DNA of 40,623 bases from Saprospiraceae bacterium (GCA_030729925.1 JANQWK010000049.1:1-40623); one strand, 5' to 3'. Counted from the stretch's first letter, positions 10,326 through 22,100 are shown. Notes: generated by a model from the sequence alone, not told the origin. Program-made: numbers and translations.

Positions 10326-13300
10326 TTAGAATCTGGCTCCCAATCGAACCTGAATCATTCTTGGAATTGGCACGTTTCCGAAGTCGTCCCCTCTTACGCG
10401 GTCGGTCTGACCGGCAGAGTTAGTTTCGGGATCGTATCCTTGATAATCATCGAAAGACAATAGGTTTCTGCCGATCAAAGAGATATTCATATTCTCGAAG
10501 ACCCGACCTACTTTTCCGAGATCATACGCCAAAGACAATTCGCGCAATTTGATAAAAGATCCATCCTCTACATGTTCTTCCTGGATACGGGAACCTGTCA
10601 CCCCACCGGCAATAGAAGCCACATATCCCCTTGCTACTTCACCTCTCAATTCCTTTTCGGCTAATTCGCCCTGACCTACGTTATTTTGCGTAATCCGGTT
10701 CCAGTTATACACATCGAAGCCCCACATCGCATCGAACTGAACGCGGAAAGACAGTTTGCCCACCTGCAAGTCGGAAGTAACAGAACCAAACCAATCCGGG
10801 TTAGGATCGCCAATAATTTTTCTCAACTCTGCACCGGATGCTACGGGTTGTCCCTCTGCAGTACGGCTTGCTGTGCCCTCGAGTATGGTTGTCTGTTGTC
10901 CGCGCTCGGGCTGTGCCAATCCTTGAGGAGTCAGCAACAATTCGCCGTTGGCATCGCGGGCATAGTAGCGACCATAGAACAATCCATAAGGCTGACCGTT
11001 GATGGCGGCTTGCGCACCGTCACTACCTCTCAGGAAGAGTACTCCGGAAATGCCGCTCACCTCATTGCGGTTGCGCGACCACATCATTCCAAGATCCCAT
11101 CGTACCTTGTTTGTGGCGATAGGCGCACCCTGTACCATGAGTTCGACCCCTCTGTTGGTCATCCCCCCTTCGTTGGTCACGATAAAATTACCCCCTACAG
11201 TTGGAGGCAAGGGGCGGGTAAGCAGAAGGTCTTCGATATCCTGGTTATAAACGGTAACATTAATACCCAGTCTGTTTTTAAACAAAGCCAGGTCGGCACC
11301 GAACTCCATCTCTGTCATGCGCTCCGGTTTTACATCCGGGTTGGCCAAAACGGTAGAAGGTGTAACAGCAGAAAGTCCGCCCAACTGTCCGATCAGGTAA
11401 TTGTTGTAGCGGTCATAAGGGCCGATACCTGTAAGGTTACCTGCCTGTCCGTAGCTTGCACGAAGTTTCAGCGAGCTGATTTTGCTGCCCAGGCTGCTAT
11501 TTTTCAAGTAATCGGTCAATACCCAGCTACCACTGGCTTTGGGGTAGAAATTCGTCTGGTTGTCGGGAGAGAAGGTAGAAGCACCGTCCACACGACCTGC
11601 CAGGGTCACGAACACCCGCTCTTTATAGCCAAAAGTCTGCTGCAAGAAATACCCCCAGATGCTGCGCTCGGCGATGCTTTGCCGCGGTGCGGAAAACAAA
11701 TTAGCTGCAGCTGCGATGGTTTCCACAAAAGGCGCAAGGTCGCGGCCTTCCTGAGCGGTAAAGTGCGTGCGGTCGCGTTGGATCTGGTAACCTGCAGTAG
11801 TAGTTGAAGTTAGCGCGCTACCCAGGTCGCTGGAATAGTTGACAGTAAGGTCGTGGTTGAGCAAAGAAACGTTGCTCGTAGCCAAACTCACATAGCCATC
11901 GGGGAAGAACCCTGCAGCTACTCCTGCATAAGGCATACGCGGGTGAAACTCGTTACCCACCAGGGAATAATTGTCATAACCCAAAATAGCGTTGATGGTA
12001 AGCCCTTCTACCGGGAAAAGGTTCAACTGAACATCTCCGATGCTTCGGTTGGTCCGCTGGGTAATGTCAAACGTCTCGATAACCGTCAATGGATTCACCC
12101 GAACCGGCTCTACCGGAAGCAGGTTGCCCACCTCGTCTCTTTCTGAAATATTCCAGGTATTATCCATGATAAACATGGTACTGATTGGGCTGAAGAAGTT
12201 GTTACCGTTGGGCAAGTCCTGGCTAAGGCTGTAATTATAGGCAATACCTGCAGAAAGCGTAGCCCAGTCTGCCAGGGTCTGATTCAGTCTCAGACGGCCG
12301 GTATATTTGGTAAAATTGGTATTCTTGATAATACCGTTGTTGTTGGTATAACCGAAAGAGGCGAAGTACTGGGTCTTATCGTTACCGCCATTTACAGACA
12401 GGTAATTTTCGGTGCCAAACGCATTAGTGAACACCTCGTCCTGCATATCATAGCGCTCCACGTTGTAGGTATCTGTAATCAACAGACGGTTTACGGGGCC
12501 TACTTTGGTAAATCCAGCACCTTGGTTTCTCAAAGTAGCTTCCGACAACCCCAACGTTAACAAAATCGTCAGACGATCCTGGGTGGTGGACAACCTGTCG
12601 CTGCCTCTGACGCCAAACCGCTGGTTGTAATCTGTCATAAACACTTTTTGGCGCAGCTGGCTCATGCTCACGGAAGTACTAAACTCGATACTCGGCTTTC
12701 CGCTCTTTCCGCGCTTGGTAAAGATCTGCACAACCCCGTTAGCTGCACGAGAACCGTACAAAGCCGCTGCGGAAGCACCATTGATCACCTCGATGCGCTC
12801 GATATCGGCTGGGTTGATGTCCACCAAACGGTTTTGGCCCCCTGCCAGGCCTGTTGTCATCGCATCCGCGCTCAGGTTAATCACGTTGGTAGAACTGTTG
12901 TCCACGATAACCCCATCCACGATGTACAGCGGATCAGAAGAACCGTTGATCGAGCTGGGACCACGAAGTCTGACCGAAATACCGCCGGCCGGGTTACCAT
13001 CGTTTTGGGTAATCTGGGCACCCATCACCTTACCGCTCAAGGCAGCAAGGGTGTTCACCGCACCGGTTTTGCCCACTGAGTTACCATCCACCACACTCAC
13101 GTTGTTACCCAGCTGCTTTCGGGTAGTCGTGGGAGATGCACCTGTAACCACCACCTGATCCAGGTCGAGAATGTCCAGCGTCAGGGTGATATCCTTGTCG
13201 AGAGTAGCTGCTGTCCCGTCCACAGAAAATTTTTCTGAATAGGTAGCATAGCCCACGTAGCTCACTTGGAGGGTATAGGTTCCTGCCTCGAGTGGAGCAC

Positions 13301-13496
13301 TAATTTCATAATAACCGTTGATGTCCGAAATGGTACCTACCCGGCCCTCCTGGATGAAAACATTCACCCCGATAAGCGGTTGCTGGTCGGTATCCGTCAC
13401 CGTACCCCTGATGGTCACATTTGCCCGCTGGCCGAAAGCCAGAAAGGGAAAAGCAAATGCCAGGGCAAAAAAGAGTTGTTTAGGTTTGAGCTTCAT
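10326..13496 (-). CDS. SusC/RagA-family TonB-linked outer-membrane transporter
   Basis: A 1056-residue transporter that imports ligand bound by its SusD partner, powered by TonB. Order: signal peptide (about 1-23, ending AFGQ); carboxypeptidase-regulatory-like beta-sandwich (about 26-110, TIRGTVTDTDQQPLIGVNVF); linker with VVVTGASP; plug domain (about 120-240, with VRLRGPSSINGSSDPLYIVDG and ASAAALYGSRAANGVVQIFTKRG, both typical of RagA proteins); then the large beta-barrel ending RLGARF. The frame is open 18 codons further upstream, but the signal peptide begins at the ATG at 13496. It is the first gene of an operon with susD. The upstream region holds a cluster of TTGCA motifs. Confidence 0.95.
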   Translation of the reverse strand: MKLKPKQLFFALAFAFPFLAFGQRANVTIRGTVTDTDQQPLIGVNVFIQEGRVGTISDINGYYEISAPLEAGTYTLQVSYVGYATYSEKFSVDGTAATLDKDITLTLDILDLDQVVVTGASPTTTRKQLGNNVSVVDGNSVGKTGAVNTLAALSGKVMGAQITQNDGNPAGGISVRLRGPSSINGSSDPLYIVDGVIVDNSSTNVINLSADAMTTGLAGGQNRLVDINPADIERIEVINGASAAALYGSRAANGVVQIFTKRGKSGKPSIEFSTSVSMSQLRQKVFMTDYNQRFGVRGSDRLSTTQDRLTILLTLGLSEATLRNQGAGFTKVGPVNRLLITDTYNVERYDMQDEVFTNAFGTENYLSVNGGNDKTQYFASFGYTNNNGIIKNTNFTKYTGRLRLNQTLADWATLSAGIAYNYSLSQDLPNGNNFFSPISTMFIMDNTWNISERDEVGNLLPVEPVRVNPLTVIETFDITQRTNRSIGDVQLNLFPVEGLTINAILGYDNYSLVGNEFHPRMPYAGVAAGFFPDGYVSLATSNVSLLNHDLTVNYSSDLGSALTSTTTAGYQIQRDRTHFTAQEGRDLAPFVETIAAAANLFSAPRQSIAERSIWGYFLQQTFGYKERVFVTLAGRVDGASTFSPDNQTNFYPKASGSWVLTDYLKNSSLGSKISSLKLRASYGQAGNLTGIGPYDRYNNYLIGQLGGLSAVTPSTVLANPDVKPERMTEMEFGADLALFKNRLGINVTVYNQDIEDLLLTRPLPPTVGGNFIVTNEGGMTNRGVELMVQGAPIATNKVRWDLGMMWSRNRNEVSGISGVLFLRGSDGAQAAINGQPYGLFYGRYYARDANGELLLTPQGLAQPERGQQTTILEGTASRTAEGQPVASGAELRKIIGDPNPDWFGSVTSDLQVGKLSFRVQFDAMWGFDVYNWNRITQNNVGQGELAEKELRGEVARGYVASIAGGVTGSRIQEEHVEDGSFIKLRELSLAYDLGKVGRVFENMNISLIGRNLLSFDDYQGYDPETNSAGQTDRVRGDDFGNVPIPRMIQVRLGARF

Positions 13497-13622
13497 AACT
13501 GCCTGGTTTAATAAAAAAGTTTTAATCAAGTCCTTAAGGAAGTGCGGCAAACTGCAAGTTTACCACCCAACAAAAATCCATATAAACTTGCTCAAAATAG
13601 CAATTTTCCCAATCAAATTTTA

Positions 13623-13664
13623 AAAATTGCAATTTTATGCAATGAAATATGCAAAAAACTGCAA
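13623..13664. promoter_or_regulatory. phased TTGCA/TGCAA cluster upstream of susC
   Basis: TGCAA begins at 13628, 13638, 13650 and 13660, a spacing of 10, 12 and 10 bases, close to one helical turn. The first lies within a perfect 14-base palindrome, AAAATTGCAATTTT (13623-13636). The cluster is about 130 bases upstream of the susC start and could be an operator; no regulator is identified. Confidence 0.35.
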
Positions 13665-13773
13665 CTTTTAGTGCCGCTCAAATTAAGAATTAGCGTAGAG
13701 TTTGGGTTTTGAAGCGAAACAGCGGTTGGGTGGACCTTGTTTTAAAGGCTATCGCAAGAAAGCTGAAGACGGA

Positions 13774-13803
13774 TTGAAATTGACATAAAATTTCGTACAT
13801 TCA
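13774..13803 (+). promoter_or_regulatory. candidate promoter of the GMC oxidoreductase
   Basis: TTG (13774-13776), a 19-base spacer and TACATTCA (13796-13803), two bases off TAnnTTTG. The -7 box is 10 bases before the ATG at 13814, or 16 before the ATG at 13820. Confidence 0.3.
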
Positions 13804-13813
13804 GACCAATCTT

Positions 13814-15430
13814 ATGCTTATGTCCACTTACCACTACATTATCATTGGTGCCGGCAGTGCCGGCTGTGTGTTGGCCAACCGCCTTTCTGCCGATCCTTCG
13901 CATTCGGTGCTCCTGATTGAGGCCGGTGGGCCGGACAAAAAGATGGAAATACATATTCCTGCAGGTTATGGCAAACTCCACCGCAGCGAGGTGGACTGGG
14001 GTTTTGAGACGGAGCCCCAGGAAGCGGTCTTGAACCGGCGCATTTACCTGCCCAGGGGCAAAACCTTGGGGGGCAGTAGTTCGACCAATGCCATGGCTTA
14101 TGTACGGGGCAATCCGGCCGACTACGACGACTGGGCTGCTGCGGGCAATCCGGGCTGGGCTTACCGCGACGTGTTGCCCTACTTTATTCGATCTGAGCAC
14201 AATCAGGACATCCACAATGCCTATCACGGGGATCGTGGGGAACTTCAGGTGGAGTATCCGAAGGGGTTTCGGACTCCTTTTGGGGAAGCTTTTGTGGAGG
14301 CCTGCGTCCAAAATGGCTTTGCCGACAATCCCGACTTCAATGGTGCCAGGCAGGAAGGTGTGGGTTTGTTGCAGTTGACCACTCAAAACGGCAAGCGGCA
14401 CAGTGCTGCATCGGCGTTCCTTCGACCTGTCCTGCAGCGCAAGAACTTGCAGGTCATCACGCATGCTCAGGTTCGGCGCATTATCCTGCACAACGACAAG
14501 GCTACCGCGGTGGAGTTTTCCCGCAAGGGAGGCAGCAGTCTGCAAATCATCCATGCTTCCAAGGAGATTATCCTTTCGGCGGGTGCCTTTGCTTCCCCTC
14601 AGTTGTTGATGCTGTCGGGCATAGGTGATCCGGATGTCCTTCAACGAGCAGGAGTAGCTTGTCTGCACGAGCTCCGCGGTGTGGGCAGGAACCTGCAGGA
14701 TCATCTGTTTTACGGAGTAAGTGCCCTGGCTACCGTCCAAAAGGGACTCAACCACAGGATTAGCCCACTTAACCAATTGAAAGACCTGGCCAGATTTCTG
14801 CTTACCCAAAAAGGGGCCATGAGCGTTGGGCCGCTCGAAGCGATGGCTTTTGGCAGCACCTCCGCCAGTCCGGATAGGGTGGATTTTCAGTTTCATTTTG
14901 TACCGCTGTACCTCGGCGCGGACTACCGGACGGACATTTACGATCTTACCACTTTCCCTCGAGCAGACGGATTCACCATTCTACCTACCCTATTGCGCCC
15001 CAAGAGCAGGGGATATGTGACTTTGCGCAGCGACAACCCCTTTGACGCTCCCATCATCCAACCCCATTTTTTGAGTGTGGAAGCGGATATGGCGCTACTC
15101 GTCGAAGCGGGCAAAAAAGCCATGGAGGTGATGCAAGCTGCGGCATTTGACCCCTACCGCAAACAAATCACCCTGCCACCCGACAGCAGTTCGGACGAGG
15201 GCTTTCTCCAGCACATCCGGCAACACCTCGAAACGGTCTATCATCCGGTAGGCACCTGTAAAATGGGAAGAGATGAGGAAGCCGTGGTAGATGCCCGTTT
15301 ACGGGTACACGGATTAGAAGGACTGCGGGTAATAGACGCTTCCATCATGCCGACCATCGTTTCTGGAAACACCAATGCGCCTGTTTATATGATTGCCGAA
15401 AAAGGAGCGGATATGGTGCTCGATCAGTAA
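13814..15430 (+). CDS. GMC-family FAD-dependent oxidoreductase (choline dehydrogenase-like)
   Basis: A 538-residue flavoprotein oxidising an alcohol. The N-terminal dinucleotide-binding motif is [15 protein letters not shown] (residues 10-24). GMC signature 1 is at about 82-99 ([18 protein letters not shown]) and signature 2 is [15 protein letters not shown]. The C-terminal catalytic pair is H477 in [10 protein letters not shown] and N521 in [14 protein letters not shown]. Length is standard. The sequence is nearest to the choline dehydrogenase/alkanol dehydrogenase group, but the substrate cannot be read from it and no betaine genes adjoin. No signal peptide, so cytoplasmic. Start is at 13814 or the second ATG at 13820 (the latter leaves a five-residue lead before the first strand). 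Its last 7 bases overlap the 3' end of the AhpD-like gene on the other strand. Confidence 0.92.
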   Translation: MLMSTYHYIIIGAGSAGCVLANRLSADPSHSVLLIEAGGPDKKMEIHIPAGYGKLHRSEVDWGFETEPQEAVLNRRIYLPRGKTLGGSSSTNAMAYVRGNPADYDDWAAAGNPGWAYRDVLPYFIRSEHNQDIHNAYHGDRGELQVEYPKGFRTPFGEAFVEACVQNGFADNPDFNGARQEGVGLLQLTTQNGKRHSAASAFLRPVLQRKNLQVITHAQVRRIILHNDKATAVEFSRKGGSSLQIIHASKEIILSAGAFASPQLLMLSGIGDPDVLQRAGVACLHELRGVGRNLQDHLFYGVSALATVQKGLNHRISPLNQLKDLARFLLTQKGAMSVGPLEAMAFGSTSASPDRVDFQFHFVPLYLGADYRTDIYDLTTFPRADGFTILPTLLRPKSRGYVTLRSDNPFDAPIIQPHFLSVEADMALLVEAGKKAMEVMQAAAFDPYRKQITLPPDSSSDEGFLQHIRQHLETVYHPVGTCKMGRDEEAVVDARLRVHGLEGLRVIDASIMPTIVSGNTNAPVYMIAEKGADMVLDQ

Positions 15431-16053
15431 GCCATGCGGTTGGGCAACCCAAACAGTCGGCGGAGTATCCCGTGTAAAAAAGCAGGAGGAATCAGGGCAA
15501 AAGCGGCTAGCTGCATTCCGATTTCATAACCTATTGAACTGCCTTTGTAGGGCTTTCCCTTTAGTCGAGCCTGAAAAGCGCTGTAGGGCAGCCCTATGAT
15601 ATTGCCAGCGAGCATGAGTTGTACTGCTGAAATCATCACATCTGCTGCTTCCAACCCATATTCTTCTTCCAAAGCAACCACCGCATCCTTGCCGGGGCAG
15701 CCGCCCTGTTCGGCAAAATGCTGCGCAAACATCATCGCTTTCGCTTCCTCAGGTCTCACCCATTTGCCATCTCCGCTCAGAAAGCTGTTGATTTCTTCCG
15801 GACTCAAGCCTTCCTTCAGCGCCATGTATGTGTGCGCATAAGAACAGGCTGGACAGGCATTAACCTCTGTAACAGCCAGTTGTAATCGTTCCAGAAACTG
15901 ACTACTGACTTTCTGCTGTTTCTTATTGGCCACAAAACGCGCAATAGCTACAGGCAAAAACACCCAGGTGCGATATAGATCTCGCAGGGTAAACTTTTGC
16001 TTGTAGCTGTTGCGCAAGGCAATCGAATCAGGAATTTTTATCGAAACCGACAT
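15424..16053 (-). CDS. AhpD/carboxymuconolactone decarboxylase-like protein
   Basis: A 209-residue, mostly helical protein. The motif C67-PA-C70-SYAH74 is the CxxCxxxH redox centre of AhpD-like proteins, which act as disulfide reductases in peroxide defence or as related carboxymuconolactone decarboxylase-fold enzymes. The following region (KEGLSPEEINSFL, AKAMMFAQHFAEQGG) fits the family's helical bundle. The C-terminal about 50 residues, with a hydrophobic stretch (IGMQLAAFALIPPAFLHGIL), extend past the core. No ahpC or peroxiredoxin adjoins, so a peroxide role is not certain. It overlaps the GMC gene tail to tail by 7 bases and lies 85 bases from the giant gene downstream of it on the same strand; no promoter was clear. 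Confidence 0.82.
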   Translation of the reverse strand: MSVSIKIPDSIALRNSYKQKFTLRDLYRTWVFLPVAIARFVANKKQQKVSSQFLERLQLAVTEVNACPACSYAHTYMALKEGLSPEEINSFLSGDGKWVRPEEAKAMMFAQHFAEQGGCPGKDAVVALEEEYGLEAADVMISAVQLMLAGNIIGLPYSAFQARLKGKPYKGSSIGYEIGMQLAAFALIPPAFLHGILRRLFGLPNRMAY

Positions 16054-16138
16054 TCCGTTTTTTTTGGTTAAGGAGGCAAGTTATGGATCATTGTCATGTG
16101 TTTTGGTGATATCGTTCACAGAAAAACCGGAATGCTCA

Positions 16139-19100
16139 TCAGGGTTGCAGGACGATCATTTTCTTACTTGCGGTGAAGGTATCGGTTGCTAAGGTGTACA
16201 TCCACACGCCTGAACCGGGCAGGTCTTTGCTGTCCAGTACCATCTGGTGAAATCCCGCCTCGTATTGACCGCTTAGCAGATGAACTGTTCTTCCGCTGAG
16301 ATCGGTTGCGGTTAGGGTGATACCCGACCTTTCCGGCAATTGAAACCCGATGGTGGTCTGATCGGAGAAAGGATTCGGGCTATTCTGGAACAACTCAAAT
16401 TCTCCGGGCAGCGCGGGTTCTACAAACTGGAGGGCAACATCCAGCAAACCCGCTCCCCTTCCATAAGCCTCTGCGGCAGTAAATCGGGAACTCAGGGTAA
16501 GCATTTCGCTGAGTTTGGCATTTGATTTTGCCTGAAGGGTTACTTCCAGGAGCAGATCCGAATCAGCCACTCCGTTCCAGCTCAGGGTAATTATCCCTTC
16601 TTCCAGTCGTGAAGTCCCTATGTTTTCGGAACCGGCATTGCCGAAATGAACTTCTTGGATACGTCCGAGGGCGGGATCCAGTTGTAACGTAAACTGACAC
16701 CCTTCGATGTCCATTAAACCCGGGGCACGGAAAGCCACCCTGTGGGTCTGTCCGGGCTCCAACGAAAGATCAGCCACCTCCATCACAAAGGCTCCGTTTT
16801 TGCTGCGGGTTCCCGACATCAGACTATTCGCTCTTGCATCCAGGGTCACATCTCCCACCTTTATCGCCACAAAATCTCGGCTGAGCTGGGTGCCATCATA
16901 GTCGTTGATATTGACAATTTCGGGAAAATCCGTGGCCCAGGGATTAGAAGGATTGGGAAACACAAACGAAGCATCTACAAAGCGCCAGGAAGTATTGTGG
17001 GCAAAAGCACTGTCCACGCTCAGGATCAAGCGTCGGATGCGAATCATATCCAAGCTGGTAATCAGCTGGTTGTTGTCCACATCGGCAGCAATCATCCGAT
17101 AAGGGCTGGCCAGGGGTTTGACATGCAGGATATGCTTGCCAATTTCAATCAAGTCGAACGTCGTCACGCCATTGTCCGGGTCATCATCCAGCAGGGGGGT
17201 AATGGAATAATCAGCACTCCTGGACAGGTTGTTGAACTGATAACTGCCGTCGGTTTGGGTAATATGGTTATCTGAGTCCGTACCGCTTAAGCTAATCACC
17301 ACATGCTCCACGGTATGTCCTTTTTCGGTTGCTACCGTTCCGGAAACAGCCACTCCTGAGTTTGCCCCGCAAAGTTGCATATTGTCCTGTACGACCAAAA
17401 AAGTGGTACAAAAATCGCCATTGCCCGCGGCATCCCAAGCGGCAACAATCACCATCAGGGTTTTTCCGGCATCGGCACAGGTAAGTTGTTCACTGGTCTG
17501 GCTCGCATCCAGCAACTCACCGAGGGACATATTGCCGCTAACCACAAAGCGATTAATTTGATCCAGCAGGCTCAGGTCTCCGTTGATTTCGGGATCCCTG
17601 CTCAGGTGTATGGAATATTTGACCGGTCCGGCGCAATCTGATGCGCTGCTACCCACCACATAATCTTTTGCCCAGATCGTCATACGACCTCCATCAATGG
17701 TACCATCATTGTTGCCATCGTGGGGCATGAGATTGAGCACCAGTCCACTGGTACAGCTGATAGCAGGAGCCTTGCAGTCCACCACATGTAGGATTTTGCT
17801 GAGCATACTCGTATTGCCACAACCGTCCGTTACCTGAATTTCCAGAAGGTGTTCGCCCACAGGCAGGGTACCCGTAAAGGAGGTTGCTACCCCTGATTCC
17901 TGTACGATCACGCTACCTAAACTGGCCTGCACATTGGGATAAGCAGGCAAAGATCCCGGAGCAATGGGCAGTTTAAAGGCTTGGTTGCCAAAGGGTCGAA
18001 GATACACCGCTATGTCCAGATCCGAAGGCGTACAGGCATCTGTGACCGCTATGGACACACTCAGGGTACCTGTGCAGCTATAAGCGCAATACTCAGCCGC
18101 TGTACTTGCTGTAATCACAGGAGGGACGTTGTCAAAAACATCAATCATTTGGGTGTATTGAAAATACCCCGGACTAAAGACGGCTGAATAGCCTGTCGGA
18201 TCAGCGGACTGGGTGTAGGAAACCGGACAATTAGCCAGTCCAGCTCCAGGGGTACAAATCGGCCCTTCCCTTCTGGTTTTTCCTCCGGAGCGCACCTCGA
18301 TATAATCCTGGTAAGCGCCATTGACCCAGCTTCTCGAAAACACAACCGACACCGGTCTATTACCGGGCTGGCCATCGCGGTCCTCGTCCCTGCCCACTAT
18401 AAACGGATTGGCCATAGCCAGGTCTGTGCCGCTAAACTGGCACCAGTTCAAGACCTCAAAAGTGCGGAAAACCTTATAACAAGCTGCTCCGCTGGACTCG
18501 TATCGCCGATCGTTGGTATAAACGCTCATCAAATCACAAGAACCCGATTGCAACCCGATAGCCGTTGCTTCGAACATAGCAGCACAGGTGCCACTCCTAT
18601 CGGCGGGGAAGGTAAAACCATACTCGTGCTGTAATTGAATATCTATATTTTGAAAACAAGCTGTAGCATTCGTATTGCCCCAGGCATCTGTGCCCAAAAA
18701 CCTTCGGGTAATCTTTCCCGCCCCGCAATGCCAGTTGAGCGCCGTCACTTCCTGTCGGACGCTCACGGAGGAGCAATTGTCCATCATCTGTGCCACGCCA
18801 AACAGTTCGTCCAGTTGGGTATGGAATGCCATTTTACCGGCAGGGCTCAGCGCCAGATAAGCAGAAAGGTTGGCCGGAGGATGGAAGTCTGCCGGCAGAC
18901 TCAGCCCCGATCCTCGGAAATCGGAGGGAGCTATGCAGTAGGGACGCGTTTTGTCGGTCACCCGAACCCGCAACAAGCAGCGACTGGAGTTGCCGGATGC
19001 GTCAATAGCGAGTATTTCAACCAACACATCTTCGCCTGCATCGCAACAGAAAAACTCGACAAAGGGCTGCCATACAGCATTGCCGGAATTTCCCGCTTCC

Positions 19101-22100
19101 GTGAAGGTAGCAAGGGCCACACCGGCGGCACTCGTTTGGTAGTGCGTCACCGCCACTGACTGATCTTGTACCTGAGCCATTTTCAGTTCATCGCCCAGCA
19201 CCTTGCCGTCTCCATCAAAATCAAAGGCCGCATAACAAGATGGAGCAACCACCCTGCGCACCCAGTATTCCACAGGGCCACAATTGTCGCTTACGACCTT
19301 CTGCAGGTCTGTTTTTTCCATCCGGGCATACGCGCCCCTTTCGGCATCGAAGGAGCCCCCGCCCAGGGTTACTTGCAACACATCTTCGCAAACCAGCATA
19401 GGTTCCGCCAGATCCAGTACCTGGAAAGGCACAAAAGCTTCGGCAGCAAGCAGGCATTCATCTTTAGCTTCAAATTTATATCGGTAGGTCCTGTCGGCGG
19501 GTAAAGCGCGAACAAAGGAACCCGCGCTCCCCTCCCGGATCACCTGCCATTCGTCTTTTGCACCCACGACATTGCCGAAATGATCCAGCACCGGTATGCT
19601 GACCCATTCCTGAACCTGGAAGCGCAGAGTAATGGCAGCCGCACAATTATCGGTCGCTTGCGGACGGGGAACCAACAAATCGGCATCACAATCGAAGGGA
19701 CTGACCCCATAAGTCAGCATGCCGTCTCGAAATTGCAAACCCGGAGTACCCGATAACAACGCCGAAACATCTAAGGTAGGCGGGGTAAAATCCCCTACCC
19801 GGATCAGTTGTCGGTACACCAGCGACTTTCCGGGTCGGCACCAGTCCATAATAGTCCACTCCCTCCGCACGTTGTAACCACCTGCACAACTTGCTATTCT
19901 GGCTTCATCGGCATACGTGGCCGCGAGGTTACACCATTCCTTATTTAGATCGTGGTAGCCAAAAGCCGACTGGAGGAAAGGAAATCCGGTCACTTGAGGG
20001 TGGGGATTACCTTGAATATCGGTAGCAAAGCCTTCATCGCACTCCAGGTACTGGATGGCATGCGGCAGGGTAATATTGCTAATCGCCGGAACAGAGAAAT
20101 AAATCCGCTGAACGCAGGCAGAACTTCCTTTTCCCGGGACACCGGGCAGCGCGGCAAACCACTCACCCGCGTTATTCCTTGCATCTGACGCGGTGAATGT
20201 CCTTTCGATAAACATCGCTCCACAATCGCCTGTCTTTTTTACAAGATCGCTCACACACACAGTAACAGGGCCACAATTGTCCGAAAGCTGCGGAAAACCT
20301 GTCCAGCTCAGCTTTTCTTTCAATTGGTTGTCTATGGAGGCAGGTGCATCGTACGGAGCCGCCAGGGTATAGCAACGCGGATCTAAAGGCTTGATCAGTA
20401 CCTCATTCAGGTTATCGCAATACAGGGGAAATTCCCGAAAAACTTCCCTCACGGGAAAAGCAGCCCAACGATCCAAGGTATTGCCCTGAGCATCGGTAAG
20501 CGGATCGAAGTATTCGAGGATTTTATCGCTGGTAAGCTTTGCGCCATCGCGTTCTACCTGTACGAGGAAAGATCCGGAGATGGATGCTGCGCGGGAACTG
20601 ACCAGCAGCGTATATGCTTTTCCTGCCTGCAGGGTAAGCGCCAATCGCTGTACCACTTGCCCGGGATTTGCACCAAAAACAGCCTCTCCAAAGCTCACGA
20701 TATTGGAACAGGGAAATGCAGGATCGAACCAACCGCTTGGATCACCCGATTGGGGTTCCTTGCCCTGTTGTTGGAAAAGTGCAAGCGTACCCTCAAAGCC
20801 TGCAGCAAGGGAGAAAGTATATTTCCCGTTGGATGCAGGCCTGAAGGTCCATGTGTCATAGTGATGTACTGCCCCCGGTTCCAGGTATGCAGGAAATGCA
20901 GGATTGGGCACAAGGGCAGGGTTGGCGGGAAGCGCAGCCGTTTCGCCGAACCAGGTTGGGTTATAACAAGATAATACCTGGGGGAAAAAGGATTGTTGCG
21001 GTTCCAGTCTGCCCTGCCATTCGTTCAACACTACCCTGCGGGTGGCCGTATAAGTATCGGCAGGACAAACCCCTGCAGGACCGGATTTGTCTTCTGCGGT
21101 CAGCGTACCGCGACACAAAGCAGCAGCTGCGTTAAAAGCGACGATCTTGCCATTGCGGATGCTCAGGTATTGATCGCCTGTCGGCAAAACGGCATAGTTG
21201 TAGGTGCCAGAAAAAACCACTTGGTTTTTGTGGTAATACCCCAGAAACCTCCCCGATTCATCTTTTGCCTCTACGATCACTTGCAACTGATTGTTGCAGA
21301 TGGTACTTTGGTTGCCTTTGAGCACCATACTCGGCGTAATGGAGCGGCTGCAACCATTGCCCAGGGTGAGGATCAGGTTGTCGTTGCAGGCATAAAAAGT
21401 CGCTGCGGACTCCTGCAGGACGGACAGCTGAGCGCTTGCAGCGGAAGTGGTATATCCATCGGAGACTTCCACCACAAACAAACTGCCGTGATCTGCTTTG
21501 CCTATGGGCACGGCATATTCCAGGTACAATTGTCCACTGTTGGTCGTCCTCTTGGAAGGAGTAAGGATTCGATTGCCCAAACTTGCCACCGGATCAAGTT
21601 CGCTGAGCGGGGTGCAGTCATCATCCACGAATACGCCCAGGGTAAAAACTTCCGTCTGACTGCAGGCGGGCAGGGTAAAAGTCAAGTTCCCCGGCAGGGT
21701 AATATCGGGTCTGGTATTTTCTGCAGACCTGGAGGAACGAATCTCAAAACTATAGTCAGGAGCACCTGCAGCGCGAGCCGTGATGGTAATCACCTGATCT
21801 GCCGGCATGCGCGGCTCGATTCGAAACCTGTTGCTGCTTACCGGTATCACCTGATAGCCGCCGCTGGCCATAACCGAACTCAATACGGGATTAACCGTAC
21901 AGGGATCGAGCACAAACAAATCAAACGTTACAGCTGTATTGGCTGCACAAAAAGGAACCAGCACCTTCAGGTCACCTGCACCTACAATCTGTCGGGATAC
22001 TGTGCTTCCCGGAGCGGTTACCTGCACCTGGAAAGATCGGGTTGCTGCTACATTTCCAGCCGCATCCGTTACACCTTCAACCACCACCTGATACGTTCCT

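Larger units (their letters stand above)
13497..13813. other. 317-base intergenic region between susC and the GMC oxidoreductase
   Basis: AT-rich divergent region. It contains the TTGCA cluster at 13623-13664, a candidate promoter for the + strand gene at 13774-13803, and no convincing ORF or RNA gene. A fifth TGCAA lies at 13553-13557. No perfect TAnnTTTG was found for susC. Confidence 0.6.

Noticed and set aside
10686-11807. A 373-codon open frame on the plus strand
   Set aside because: Antisense to the susC barrel region; no coherent domain or start context.
8983-13496. Assigning the SusCD pair to a specific glycan utilisation locus
   Set aside because: No carbohydrate-active enzyme, sulfatase, peptidase or regulator adjoins the pair, so no substrate can be named.
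13742-14896. A 384-codon open frame on the minus strand
   Set aside because: Antisense to the GMC oxidoreductase, which has all family motifs. The antisense peptide shows none.
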